DNA of 64,000 nucleotides from Nocardiopsis sp. ATB16-24 (lineage in GTDB: Bacteria > Actinomycetota > Actinomycetes > Streptosporangiales > Streptosporangiaceae): NCBI RefSeq assembly GCF_030271535.1, contig NZ_JASCXJ010000005.1:186001-250000 (forward strand), read 5' to 3'. This document shows, in pieces, positions 9,070-17,795 of this stretch. The position numbers were made by a program, and so were the translations under genes. Each line of letters opens with the position of its first letter. Positions within the stretch are counted from its first letter, which is position 1. A model generated the notes under the pieces. It did not search any database. It was not told where the DNA came from and saw only the letters and a list, made by a program, of their open reading frames with translations.

Positions 9070-10566
9070 TCATCCACCCCCTGTGGAGCGATCAGCCAGG
9101 AAGGTGGCGATATCGGGGAAGAAGATCAAGAGCAGGGCCATGATGATGGCCATCGGCATGAAGATGGCCACGGCGACGAACACGTCCTTCAAACCGATGT
9201 GCCGGCCGAGGTTGACCTCGGGGTCCCGGGAGATGGAATGGATGATCATCGACAGAACCCCGATGGGGGGAGTGATCATCGCCAGTTCGCCCATGAACAC
9301 CACGAACACCCCGTACCAGATCAGGGAGATGTCCAAAGCGGTCAGAGTCGGGATCAATACCGGGACCGTGAGCAGCATCATGGGCAGGGGGTCCATGAAA
9401 GCACCGAGGACCAGATAGAGCACGAGCATGATCAGCAGGAACTGGATGCGATCGAGCCCCAGGTCGGTGATCAGGTCGGCGAATCGGGTACTGATCCCGG
9501 TCAGCGTCATCAGGCGTGACAGCGCGGCGACCCCGACCAGCAGCAGGAAGACGGTCCCGGCCGAACTGATGGCCGTCACGCAACCGTCGGCCAACGAACG
9601 CAGGGTGTCACCCGACCCGCGCTTCCAGACCAGGAGCACGGCCACGGAGCACAACGCCGCGACGGCACCGGCCTCGGTCGCGGTGAAGTAACCGCTGAAC
9701 ATGCCGCCGACGATGATCAAGATGATGAGAGGCAGCGGCCAGACCGAGAGCAAGGAGGCGAAGCGTTCCCGCCACAGAGTCCGGGGCGTGGCCGCGTCGT
9801 CGGACGCGGTGGTCATCGACGGCACGAACTTGGCCAGGAACACGATCATGAGGCTGAACAGGATCGCGACCAGGATCCCCGGCAGGACCCCCGCGAGCAG
9901 CTGTGCGCCGACCGGGACCTCGGCGATCCCCGCGTAGAGGACCAACAGGATGCTCGGTGGGATGAGCTGGCCGGGAAGTCCCGAAGCGATGACGGCCCCG
10001 ATGGCCAGGCGCTTGTCGTATCCCGCACGCAACATCTCCGGGATGGACATGCGTCCGATGGCGTGGGTGGTGCTGATGGTCGAGCCGCTCACCGCCGCCA
10101 ACCCCGCGCCCGCCAGGTTCGTCCCCACGGCCAGACCGCCGGGCATCCAGGACAGCCACACCCGGGCGACGTTGAAGATGCTGCCGGTGAAGCCGGACTT
10201 CCACAGCAGCAGGCCCATGAGCACGAACATCGGGATGACGCTCAGGGTCCAGCTGGAGATCTCGTTGTAGGGAAGCGCGCTGAAGGCGCTGGTCACGGTC
10301 CGCTCGCCGCGCAGGACGTACATGCCGATGAACGAGGGCACGAGCATCGCGATGGCGATCGGAACCCGCAACAGCAACAAGGCGATCATCTGCACGATCG
10401 CGACGACGCCGATGGCGATGGGGGTCAACGGTAAGAACATCGCGATGCCGGAACAGAGCACGACACCGAGAACGCCGAGTACGACCGTGTGCTCTCGGAC
10501 CTTTTCCGGGATATGCGGTCGCCGGCGGGACTGGGGGGAGCGGATCGCTCCGAGTTGTTCTGTCAT
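9070..10566 (-). CDS. TRAP transporter large permease (DctM family)
   Basis: A 498-residue integral membrane protein with about 12-13 hydrophobic segments. It carries the conserved DctM stretch 'ISTTHAIGRMSIPEML' with the following glycine-rich 'SGLPGQLIPPS'. An N-terminal extension of about 25 polar residues precedes the first helix. It is the ion-coupled permease of a tripartite periplasmic-binding-protein transporter. ATG 10566 overlaps the small-permease stop (ATGA), so the pair is coupled. No solute-binding DctP or TAXI gene lies nearby, so the receptor must be encoded outside the window or be shared. Confidence 0.92.
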   Translation of the reverse strand: MTEQLGAIRSPQSRRRPHIPEKVREHTVVLGVLGVVLCSGIAMFLPLTPIAIGVVAIVQMIALLLLRVPIAIAMLVPSFIGMYVLRGERTVTSAFSALPYNEISSWTLSVIPMFVLMGLLLWKSGFTGSIFNVARVWLSWMPGGLAVGTNLAGAGLAAVSGSTISTTHAIGRMSIPEMLRAGYDKRLAIGAVIASGLPGQLIPPSILLVLYAGIAEVPVGAQLLAGVLPGILVAILFSLMIVFLAKFVPSMTTASDDAATPRTLWRERFASLLSVWPLPLIILIIVGGMFSGYFTATEAGAVAALCSVAVLLVWKRGSGDTLRSLADGCVTAISSAGTVFLLLVGVAALSRLMTLTGISTRFADLITDLGLDRIQFLLIMLVLYLVLGAFMDPLPMMLLTVPVLIPTLTALDISLIWYGVFVVFMGELAMITPPIGVLSMIIHSISRDPEVNLGRHIGLKDVFVAVAIFMPMAIIMALLLIFFPDIATFLADRSTGGG

Positions 10567-11111
10567 GGGGTCTTGGTTTCCGATTCCCGGTTTGTCGGAG
10601 ACGAGGAGTGGGTCATTCCTTGAACGTCACGCAAGGAGCGGACCGCACTCGCCAACGCCAGTACGGACATGGTGAGGAAGACCAGGGGGACCAGGTAGTA
10701 CACGGGCCATGCCTGAACATCGGATACTCCCGCGGTCTGTCCGATGGCGTGGGCGTCGCGTGCCTCACCCCAACCGTAGAAACCGAACCCGAACGTGATG
10801 AGCGCGACGAGGAGGTGACCGAACGCGAGAACGGCCCTGCGTGCCAGTCCGTGCATGACCCCGCTCAAAAGGTCCGCGACGACGTGCTCTCCGCGTATCT
10901 GTGCCGCCAAGAAGCCGAGTAGCGCGATGATCGGGAGATAGATGTACTGCGTGATCTCGGTCGTGTTCTGGATCGGGCTGTTCATGAAGGCACGCATGAA
11001 GGCGTTGGCCGTGACGTGCGTCATCATGAGCGCCAACACGATGACCGCGGGGACCTGGATCGCCGGCAACAGATAGCGCCGCGCCACTGGTGTGTCCGAT
11101 GAACCGCTCAT
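10563..11111 (-). CDS. TRAP transporter small permease (DctQ family)
   Basis: About 182 residues with four predicted membrane helices (around residues 15-38, 55-75, 90-115 and 135-160), the standard DctQ topology. ATG 11111 is preferred to an upstream start because AAGGAG lies 6 bases before it. It is the first gene of the leftward TRAP-P450 unit. It faces the RraA operon across a 379-base divergent region that holds a tandem repeat (11265-11292). Confidence 0.88.
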   Translation of the reverse strand: MSGSSDTPVARRYLLPAIQVPAVIVLALMMTHVTANAFMRAFMNSPIQNTTEITQYIYLPIIALLGFLAAQIRGEHVVADLLSGVMHGLARRAVLAFGHLLVALITFGFGFYGWGEARDAHAIGQTAGVSDVQAWPVYYLVPLVFLTMSVLALASAVRSLRDVQGMTHSSSPTNRESETKTP

Positions 11112-11264
11112 GCGGTCTCCTTCCTGGGACGCACCGCGCCCCATGGGCCATAGGCGACATCGGTGTGCCCCAACAGACCCGCGCTCTTGGCGGTCGTGTC
11201 TCGGTGCCGCCCAGCGGTCTCCTCACGACGTCGGACGAGCGGATGACCGAAGAGGGGACTGGTG

Positions 11265-11292
11265 TGTCGCAGGTCATGTGTTGCAGATCATA
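11265..11292. promoter_or_regulatory. Tandem 14-bp direct repeat between divergent operons
   Basis: GTGTCGCAGGTCAT (11265-11278) is followed directly by GTGTTGCAGATCAT (11279-11292), a 12 of 14 match. It lies in the region shared by the TRAP/P450 and RraA operons. A head-to-tail pair suggests a regulator site. No regulator gene is present in this island, so its protein is unknown. Confidence 0.5.
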
Positions 11293-11490
11293 GTGAGCGG
11301 TGTTTCCTGGCCAGTCAACGCCCATTCCAATCGGCGGAACACCGGTATCGAGAGTGACTGCTCGAATGCGTTTCCGTGCCGGTCCAAGTGAGGTGATTCC
11401 GGACCGTGGAACAGGCGATGGACGTACCGGTGGCTTCCTCGACATCGTTCTCGGCGTGAGAGGACGTCGACCCTGGCAGAGGAGCCGTGT

Positions 11491-12156
11491 ATGTCCACCG
11501 AAGGCCTGTTCGATGCGCTCGATACGTGCGTCATCTCCGATGCCATGGACCGCCTGGGCCTGGACAGCGGTGTCGCGGACGATCTGCGTCCTCTGTGGGA
11601 GGGAGCCCGACTGGCCGGGCGGGTGGTCACGGTCCGACTCGCGGCCGGCGACCCCCCCGAGGAGAAGGCCGGCGTACACCTGGGAGCCCGGGCGATCGAG
11701 AGTTCGGCTCCAGGGGAGGTGATCGTGGTCGCCAACGAGGGGCGGGTCTCCATGGGCAGCTGGGGAGGCCTGTTGAGCCGGGCGGCGCGAGCGGCAGGGG
11801 GAGCCGGAGTGGTCACCGACGGCGCCGTGCGCGACGTCGACGAGGCCCGGGAGTTGGGCTTCGCCGTCTTCGGCCGTGCGGGTGTGCCGCGTACCGCGCG
11901 GGGACGGGTCCACGAGGTGTCGACCAACGGACCGATCGTGGTGAGCGGGATCACCGTGAACCCGGGCGACTGGGTGGTCGCCGACGGAAGCGGGGTCGTG
12001 TTCGTCCCGGCGGTCGACGCGGAGCGGGTCGCGGGCGTGGCCAGGGAACTCGTGGAACGAGAGGCCGCGCTCATCACCCTCCTGGAGCGGGGCGACCCGG
12101 TCACCGAGGTCCTCGGTACCCCTTACGAATCGATGCTTCAGAAAGAGAACCGATGA
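11491..12156 (+). CDS. RraA-family aldolase-like protein 1
   Basis: A 221-residue member of the RraA/4-hydroxy-4-methyl-2-oxoglutarate aldolase family. The divalent-metal and substrate motif appears as GGAGVVTDGAVRDVDEA (about residues 105-121), including the conserved D-G-x-x-R-D. An SD (GAGGAG) precedes ATG 11491. It is the first of three consecutive RraA homologues that overlap by ATGA. In protocatechuate and gallate meta-pathways this family cleaves 4-carboxy-4-hydroxy-2-oxoadipate to pyruvate and oxaloacetate, and a similar aldol cleavage is likely here. Which of the three does it cannot be told. Confidence 0.82.
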   Translation: MSTEGLFDALDTCVISDAMDRLGLDSGVADDLRPLWEGARLAGRVVTVRLAAGDPPEEKAGVHLGARAIESSAPGEVIVVANEGRVSMGSWGGLLSRAARAAGGAGVVTDGAVRDVDEARELGFAVFGRAGVPRTARGRVHEVSTNGPIVVSGITVNPGDWVVADGSGVVFVPAVDAERVAGVARELVEREAALITLLERGDPVTEVLGTPYESMLQKENR

Positions 12157-12791
12157 GACCGGACGCCAAGGGCGACACCGTTGAACGCGCCGTTCGACTG
12201 GGAACGGCGACCCTGCACGAGGCCGCCGGCAAGATCGGCGCACTCCCCTCGGCCATCGGGCCGGTCTGGGACGCCCCGGCCTTCGGTGGGCCGGCACTCA
12301 CCGTGCGCGGACCGGCCGCCGACAACCTGTGGCTCCACCGTGGCCTGCTCCAAGCCGAACCGGGCCAGGTCATGGTGGTGACGGTCGAGGGGCACCACGA
12401 GGCCGGGTACTGGGGCGAGGTCATGGCCGTGGCCGCTCAGGTCCGAGGCCTGGTGGGACTGGTGATCGACGGGTGCGTCAGGGACGTGAGCGCCCTGCGC
12501 GACCTCGGTTTTCCGGTGCACGCCCGAGGCCTGTGCATCCGTGGCACCGACAAGGACCCCCACGGCGACGGCGCCGTGCACGGATCGTTGCGGATCGGCG
12601 ATGTCGATGTTCACTCCGGTGACCTGGTCGTCGCGGACGGCGACGGTGTCGTGATCCTTCCTCAGGATCGTGCCGAGCACATCGTCGTGGACGGGGAGGC
12701 CCGTGAGGCCGAAGAAGCCCGGATCCTGACCGCGTTGCGTCGAGGAGAGACCACCGTGGACCTGCTCAATCTGCCGAAGGAGCCGAAATGA
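12153..12791 (+). CDS. RraA-family aldolase-like protein 2
   Basis: A 212-residue second RraA paralogue. The start ATG 12153 overlaps the preceding stop by four bases. The metal-site segment is VIDGCVRDVSALRDLG (about residues 104-119). It differs from copy 1 in having an HHEAGYWGEVMA stretch near residue 80. It is clearly diverged from its neighbours, so this is not a recent duplication. An aldolase or oxo-acid decarboxylase role is expected from the family, with an unknown substrate. Confidence 0.8.
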   Translation: MRPDAKGDTVERAVRLGTATLHEAAGKIGALPSAIGPVWDAPAFGGPALTVRGPAADNLWLHRGLLQAEPGQVMVVTVEGHHEAGYWGEVMAVAAQVRGLVGLVIDGCVRDVSALRDLGFPVHARGLCIRGTDKDPHGDGAVHGSLRIGDVDVHSGDLVVADGDGVVILPQDRAEHIVVDGEAREAEEARILTALRRGETTVDLLNLPKEPK

Positions 12792-13456
12792 CCACGCCTA
12801 CGACCATGGCGATTCTGTCCCGTTATTCGACCTCCGCGGTCTCTGACGCGCTCGACAAGCTGGGCGTCAACGGCCAGGCCCTGGGCATCAAGCCGCTCTC
12901 ACGCGATTTCAGGTTGGTCGGCCGCGCGTTCACGGGCCTCTACCAACCGGTCGGGGTCGGCGGGGGAACGGTCGGCGACTACATCGACGACGTTCCTCCC
13001 GGAAGCGTCGTCGTCCTCGACAACGGTGGTCGTCAGGACGCCACGGTATGGGGCGACATCCTCACCGCGGTCGCCCATCGGCGCGGCGTCGCGGGGACCG
13101 TGATCGACGGTGTCTGTCGCGACAGCGACCGTGCGCTGGAGGTCGGCTACCCGATCTTCTCCCGTGGGACGACGATGCGCACCGGCAAGGACCGCGTCAT
13201 GCTGGCCGCGGTCGATGTCCCCGTCTCCGTGAGCGGGGTCCTCGTCCACCCCGGGGACGTGCTGCTGGGGGACGCGGACGGCATCGTCGTGGTCCCCTCC
13301 GCCGTGGAGTTCGAGGTCATCGAGACGGTGCGGCGGATCGAAGAGGCGGAAGACGTGATCCGGCGGGCGGTCCAGGCAGGCGAGCCGCTCAGCGAGGCAC
13401 GACGGAAGGTGTCCTACCACTCGCTCCAGAGCCGCACGACGGAGGTGCCGTCATGA
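12788..13456 (+). CDS. RraA-family aldolase-like protein 3
   Basis: A 222-residue third RraA paralogue, again beginning on an ATGA overlap. The site is GVAGTVIDGVCRDSDRALEVG (split around residues 100-120) with D-G-x-x-R-D retained. The N-terminal 'YSTSAVSDALDKLG' is the typical family opening. All three copies keep the D-G-x-x-R-D motif, so all could be catalytic. They may act on successive or alternative oxo-acids, or as hetero-oligomer subunits; that is inference. Confidence 0.82.
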   Translation: MTTPTTMAILSRYSTSAVSDALDKLGVNGQALGIKPLSRDFRLVGRAFTGLYQPVGVGGGTVGDYIDDVPPGSVVVLDNGGRQDATVWGDILTAVAHRRGVAGTVIDGVCRDSDRALEVGYPIFSRGTTMRTGKDRVMLAAVDVPVSVSGVLVHPGDVLLGDADGIVVVPSAVEFEVIETVRRIEEAEDVIRRAVQAGEPLSEARRKVSYHSLQSRTTEVPS

Positions 13457-13884
13457 CCGACCCCGAGGGCGTGGGCGGTGCCCCCGCCAAGGAAGGAGAG
13501 ACGGTGGAGCACATCGGCGTCGTCTACCGCATACCGGTGGTGGAAGGCGGACGGGACAGCGTCATCGAGGTCCTGGAGGAGTACTCCCGGCGGATCTGCG
13601 CCGACCCCGACCCCTTGGCCCGGACGGTGACGGTGGTCCCGGACGAGACCGACCCGAGCGTGGTCTGGCTCCACCAGGTGTTCTGGGACTTCGACTCCTA
13701 TGAGGACCACTTCCACAGCGCCGCACGGATGCGCCTGCGCCATGGCATGGACGGCCTGCGGGGCGGAGCCGTCGAGGTGTTCCGTGTCCGAGGCGCCGCC
13801 GTCGACCACTCGGAGCAGGCCCTGCGAGAGGCGGATCGGCGCGCCGGGGAGTCATGGGCGAGCGTGTCCTCGGAGGTCACGTGA
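13453..13884 (+). CDS. YgiN/ABM-like dimeric-barrel protein
   Basis: A 143-residue protein starting on an ATGA overlap with the third RraA gene. The core 'HIGVVYRIPVVEGGRDSVIEVLEEY' (about residues 18-42) and 'FWDFDSYEDHFHSAA' (about 82-96) match antibiotic-biosynthesis-monooxygenase/YgiN folds. It may be a cofactor-free oxygenase or isomerase for a quinol-like intermediate. The fold is fairly clear, the reaction is not. Confidence 0.6.
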   Translation: MTDPEGVGGAPAKEGETVEHIGVVYRIPVVEGGRDSVIEVLEEYSRRICADPDPLARTVTVVPDETDPSVVWLHQVFWDFDSYEDHFHSAARMRLRHGMDGLRGGAVEVFRVRGAAVDHSEQALREADRRAGESWASVSSEVT

Positions 13885-13954
13885 GAACCGTGTGACCGCC
13901 GATAGGGGCACCACAGGCACGCTTTGGACGACATAGGTCAGGAATGGACCACAC

Positions 13955-15052
13955 ATGCGTTACCTTCGGATTCCGCGTACGGGACTGAAGCTCTCCGAGA
14001 TCAGTTTCGGCGCGGGGACGGCCGCCGGGCTCATGATCCACGAGACGCCCTCGAAACAGCGGGCAGCGGTGGAACGGGCCCTGGAACTGGGCATCAACTC
14101 CTTCGACACCTCGCCGATCTACGGCATGGGCTGCTCGGAGGTCAACCTCGGACATGCTCTCGAAGGCATCGGCGAGGACGCGGTGGTGACCACCAAGGTC
14201 GCCATCACCCCCGAACACCTTCTGACCCGATCGATCGGACACTGCGTCCGCAGGTCGGTGACGGCCAGTCTGGAACGGCTACGACGCGACGCGATCGACG
14301 TCCTGCTCGTCCACAACGGCGTGCACTTCTCCCGTGAGGCGCCGCTGGACCCCGACCCCTCGGGCCCCTACCACGCCATGCAGGACCTTCCCCACCTGAC
14401 CTTCGACGAGATCATGGGGGAGGGCGGGGTCTGGGAGGCCGTCGCCGCGTTGAAGGACGAAGGTCTGATCAAGAACTTCGGGCTGAGCGGGCAGGACAAC
14501 GACGCCGATCTGATGAGAGCGCTCATCGGCGCCGGTGTGGTCGACATCGTCAACCAACCGTTGAACCTGCTCAACCCCACACCGGTCACCGGTCGGGAGG
14601 GGGAGGGCTTTCTGGCCGACGTCGAAGCCAACTTCGTCGACTACGACCACTTCCTCCACTTCGCCGAGGCCAACGACTGCGCCGTGTCGATCATCAGCCC
14701 GGTGGCGGCCGGTGTACTGACCTCGGCGGCCCAGGCAGGGGCCCGGCCCCCCGCCGTCTCCGAGTGGGAGGCGCGTTTCCCCTTCGAGGGCCACTACGGC
14801 CGTGAACTGCGCCGGGCCGCGGCCTTCGTCCCCGTCGCCGAACGTGCCGGGATCTCGATCACGGACCTGGCCTACCGCTTCGCTCTGTCGGCACCGGGTG
14901 TGGTCACCGTCCTCGGAGGATTCTCCGACATCGAACAGATGGAACAAGCGGTCGCCGCGGCCGAACAAGGGCCGCTCTCGGACCAGGTGCTCGCCGAACT
15001 CGAACAGGTGTGGGCGGGCGCTCCGGCGAACCCACCGGCCCGGGCTTGGTGA
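13955..15052 (+). CDS. Aldo/keto reductase
   Basis: A 365-residue NADPH-dependent TIM-barrel oxidoreductase. Visible are the N-terminal 'GLKLSEISFGAG', FDTSPIYGMGCSE (catalytic Asp and Tyr, about residues 50-62), a Lys in 'VVTTKV' (about 80) and 'LLVHNG' (about 113, the catalytic His). It is in the divergent branch resembling D-threo-aldose or galactose dehydrogenases. It follows the RraA group by 70 bases. It probably reduces or oxidises an aldehyde or ketone intermediate of the island. Confidence 0.85.
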   Translation: MRYLRIPRTGLKLSEISFGAGTAAGLMIHETPSKQRAAVERALELGINSFDTSPIYGMGCSEVNLGHALEGIGEDAVVTTKVAITPEHLLTRSIGHCVRRSVTASLERLRRDAIDVLLVHNGVHFSREAPLDPDPSGPYHAMQDLPHLTFDEIMGEGGVWEAVAALKDEGLIKNFGLSGQDNDADLMRALIGAGVVDIVNQPLNLLNPTPVTGREGEGFLADVEANFVDYDHFLHFAEANDCAVSIISPVAAGVLTSAAQAGARPPAVSEWEARFPFEGHYGRELRRAAAFVPVAERAGISITDLAYRFALSAPGVVTVLGGFSDIEQMEQAVAAAEQGPLSDQVLAELEQVWAGAPANPPARAW

Positions 15053-15083
15053 ATCGACCATGCAAGAACCGAAGGAGAACCTG

Positions 15084-16073
15084 ATGATCATCGACAGTCA
15101 CGCCCACTCGGTCGCGGGCCGGGGCGAGGGACCCGCGGTCGCCGGTAACAGCCTGATGGCCCGGTGGACCGTGATGGAGGCGTCGGGGAGAGCCGGCGCC
15201 AAGCCTGCACCCGCCGACCGCGAGGAGTTGCTCGACGGGTTGGCCTTCCAGCTCGAACTCATGGACCAGGTGGGCACCGACATCCAGCTCACCTCACCTC
15301 GCCCGTTCGTTCTGAAGCACTCGCACCCCTCGGCGGAACTCGTCCACCAGTGGACGGAGTTGAACAACGACTCCATCGCCGTACAGGCACGACAGCGGCC
15401 GGATCGGATCTACGGTGTCGCGGCGCTGCCCCAAGCGGCCGGCCGTCCGATCACCGACACCTTCGACGAGATCGACCGCATCCTGGAACTGGGTTTCGTG
15501 GGCGTGCTGCTGAACCCCGACCCCAGTGAGGGAGCCGGCACCTCGCCGCTGCTGGAGGACGAGTACTGGTTCCCGCTCTATGAGAAGCTCCAAAAGCACG
15601 ACCTTCCCGCCCTGCTCCACCCCGCCGCCTGTTACGGCCGGGAGACCTACAGCGAGCACTTCATCAGCGAGGAGAGCCTCGCGGTCCTGTCCCTGATCCG
15701 GGGTCGTATTCCGCAGCAGTTCCCGGGCCTGAAGATCATCGTGCCCCACGGCGGCGGATCGATCCCCTACCAGCTGGGACGATGGAAGGCCGCGAACATG
15801 AAGGCGCGTGAGGCCGGGGCGGACATCCCGCCGTTCGAGGAGGCGTTGCGCAGTCTCTGGTTCGACACGTGCCTCTACACGCAGGACGCCATCGAGCTTC
15901 TGGTCAAGGTGGTCGGAGCGGACCGCGTTCTGTTCGGAACCGAACGCCCCGGTAGCGGCAACCCCTTCGACGACCTCAAGCCGGTGATCGAGGCGATCCC
16001 CAGCCTGTCCCAAGAGGACAAGAACGCGATCTTCGAGGGCAACGCGCGTCGCGTCTACTCCCGTTTGGCGTAA
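15084..16073 (+). CDS. Zinc amidohydrolase-superfamily protein of the LigY/LigJ type
   Basis: A 329-residue amidohydrolase-2 protein. The metal residues are in MIIDSHAH (first residues), LLHP (about 175) and PHGGGSIPYQLGRW (about 223). TDIQLTSPRPF (about 65), LLNPDP (about 139) and FDTCLYTQDA (about 262) recall LigY, the zinc-dependent C-C hydrolase of a biaryl ring-cleavage product. LigJ, the 4-oxalomesaconate hydratase, is the near alternative. The comparison is from memory, not alignment. ATG 15084 is chosen for AAGGAG at 15072-15077; ATG 15060 would add 8 residues. With a Rieske oxygenase, a LigB-type dioxygenase and RraA aldolases in the same island, the role is very likely processing a meta-cleavage product. 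Confidence 0.83.
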   Translation: MIIDSHAHSVAGRGEGPAVAGNSLMARWTVMEASGRAGAKPAPADREELLDGLAFQLELMDQVGTDIQLTSPRPFVLKHSHPSAELVHQWTELNNDSIAVQARQRPDRIYGVAALPQAAGRPITDTFDEIDRILELGFVGVLLNPDPSEGAGTSPLLEDEYWFPLYEKLQKHDLPALLHPAACYGRETYSEHFISEESLAVLSLIRGRIPQQFPGLKIIVPHGGGSIPYQLGRWKAANMKAREAGADIPPFEEALRSLWFDTCLYTQDAIELLVKVVGADRVLFGTERPGSGNPFDDLKPVIEAIPSLSQEDKNAIFEGNARRVYSRLA

Positions 16074-16079
16074 CCGTAC

Positions 16080-16982
16080 ATGGCCGAAGCGAATGAGATC
16101 GGGAAGCCGGCGCGAACACACCGGATCGACGTTCACCCCGAGGAAAGACGACCAGGAACGGTCGAGGGCCTGGCCATCGAGCGCAAAGGTCCGATCCTGA
16201 TCCTCACCCTGGATCGACCACAGCTGCACAACGCCATTTCGTTCGCGATGTGGGACGAGCTCGCCCGTGTTCTCAGTGAGATCACGTACGACCGTGGGAT
16301 CCGGGCTGTCCTGCTCAAGGGGAACGGAAGGTCCTTCTGCTCCGGTACGGACATCGGCGACCTCGGAACAGAGGTCGCCGACGCACCGGAAAGACGCGCC
16401 TCCCGAACGATTCAGCGCATGCGCACGGTGAGTACCGTCATCGAGTCGATGACCAACATGCCGAAACCGATCATCGCCGCGGTCAACGGTGTGGCGGCCG
16501 GAGCCGGGATGGGCCTGGCTCTGGCCGCCGACCTGATCGTCGCGGGGCGCGGCGCGTGGTTCAAGGTCGCCACGGTGAGTCTCGGTTCGATGCCCGACGC
16601 CGGTATCCCCATGCAACTCCACTGGAGTCTGGGAATGCGCAGGACCAAGCAGATATGTCTGCTGGACGAGCGTATCGACGTGGACTCCGAGGAGGGGGCC
16701 CGTCTGGTGAATTGGGTGGTACCGGAGGAGGAGGTCGACGGTTTCGCGCTGTCGATCGCCGAGCGTGTCACGAAGATGCCACAAGGGCTGGCCGGTCAGA
16801 TCAAGAAGGCCGTCAACGCCCTGCCGGATCGGAGCCTGGTCGAGCATCTCATGCACGAGGGCATGGACGTGGGGACACGGGTCCAGGACTCGGGTTACAT
16901 CGACGAAGTCGAACGTTTCATGTCCGGCCGTGGCTCAACGGTCCCGAAGAACGAGGAAAAGGGCGGACACGATGGCGAATGA
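16080..16982 (+). CDS. Crotonase-fold acyl-CoA enzyme, probably not a hydratase
   Basis: A 300-residue enoyl-CoA hydratase/isomerase superfamily member. The oxyanion-hole region is FCSGTDI (about residue 86). The two catalytic Glu of true hydratases are missing: the GGGxE position reads AGAGMGL (about 142) and the second (usually PE) reads KVATV (about 163). An Asp is kept in SMPDAG (about 171), the position used by isomerases such as PaaG and by 4-chlorobenzoyl-CoA dehalogenase. So isomerase-like or hydrolytic chemistry on an aryl- or alkenyl-CoA is more likely. The gene overlaps the SDR gene by 11 bases. Confidence 0.82.
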   Translation: MAEANEIGKPARTHRIDVHPEERRPGTVEGLAIERKGPILILTLDRPQLHNAISFAMWDELARVLSEITYDRGIRAVLLKGNGRSFCSGTDIGDLGTEVADAPERRASRTIQRMRTVSTVIESMTNMPKPIIAAVNGVAAGAGMGLALAADLIVAGRGAWFKVATVSLGSMPDAGIPMQLHWSLGMRRTKQICLLDERIDVDSEEGARLVNWVVPEEEVDGFALSIAERVTKMPQGLAGQIKKAVNALPDRSLVEHLMHEGMDVGTRVQDSGYIDEVERFMSGRGSTVPKNEEKGGHDGE

Positions 16983-17748
16983 GGAGACGGTGAAGGTGGA
17001 ACGGGCCATGCGGGGAAGGCGTGCGGTGGTCATCGGCTCGGCCCGCGGCATCGGCCGAGCGACGGTGCGGATGCTGGCGAGCCGTGGCGCGTCGGTCGCC
17101 TGCCTCGACCTCGACCAGGCCGGGGCCGAGGAGGCCGCCGAGCAGATCCGGGAGAGCGGAGGCGAGGCGCTCGCCCTGTCCTGCGACCTCGGCGACGTCG
17201 ACAGTGTCGAGACGGCCGTGACCCGAGCCGCCGAGTGGGCCGGGGGAATCGACCTCCTCGCGGTCGTCGGAGCGATGGCGCATGTGGGTGAGGTCGAGAA
17301 GATCTCGCCGAACGATTTCAGGCGGGTCCTCGACGTCAACCTCGTCGGACCCTTCACCGCGGCGAGAGCCGCGCTACCGTACCTGGTCGCCGCCAAGGGG
17401 AACATCGTCAACGTCGCCAGCCTGGCGGGCATCAAGGGCATGCCCTACGGCGTCGCCTACTCGGCTTCGAAGGGCGGCCTGTTGATGCTGACGAAGTCGC
17501 TGTCCGTCGAACTGTGGGAGACGGGGGTCCGCGTCAACGCGGTCGCACCCGGAGGTGTCTCCACCGGTATGCCGGCCGCGGGAGAGTACCCCGAAGGGGG
17601 ATGGGAGCGGGTCGCGAAGCGGTTTCGTACGTCGTTCGGCCCGGCGACGGCCGAACAGGTCGCCGAGGCCGTCGTGTTCCTCGGCTCGGCCGAGGCCCAC
17701 ATGATCAACGGCGTGGTGCTTCCCGTGGACGGCGGCGCGTCGGCCTGA
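16972..17748 (+). CDS. Short-chain dehydrogenase/reductase
   Basis: A 258-residue classical SDR. The nucleotide-binding motif is GSARGIG (about residues 19-25) and the catalytic Ser is in VNVASLAG. Tyr and Lys are in YSASK (about 164-168) and the C-terminal signature is VLPVDGGASA. The usual NNAG is replaced by VVGAMA. ATG 16972 lies inside the end of the crotonase gene, implying coupled translation. It could oxidise a cis-dihydrodiol or a 3-hydroxyacyl-CoA; context allows both. Confidence 0.88.
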   Translation: MANEETVKVERAMRGRRAVVIGSARGIGRATVRMLASRGASVACLDLDQAGAEEAAEQIRESGGEALALSCDLGDVDSVETAVTRAAEWAGGIDLLAVVGAMAHVGEVEKISPNDFRRVLDVNLVGPFTAARAALPYLVAAKGNIVNVASLAGIKGMPYGVAYSASKGGLLMLTKSLSVELWETGVRVNAVAPGGVSTGMPAAGEYPEGGWERVAKRFRTSFGPATAEQVAEAVVFLGSAEAHMINGVVLPVDGGASA

Positions 17749-17795
17749 ACGCACCGGCCGCCCGCCGAGAACGTGAGAACGAGGAGATGCAGGAC

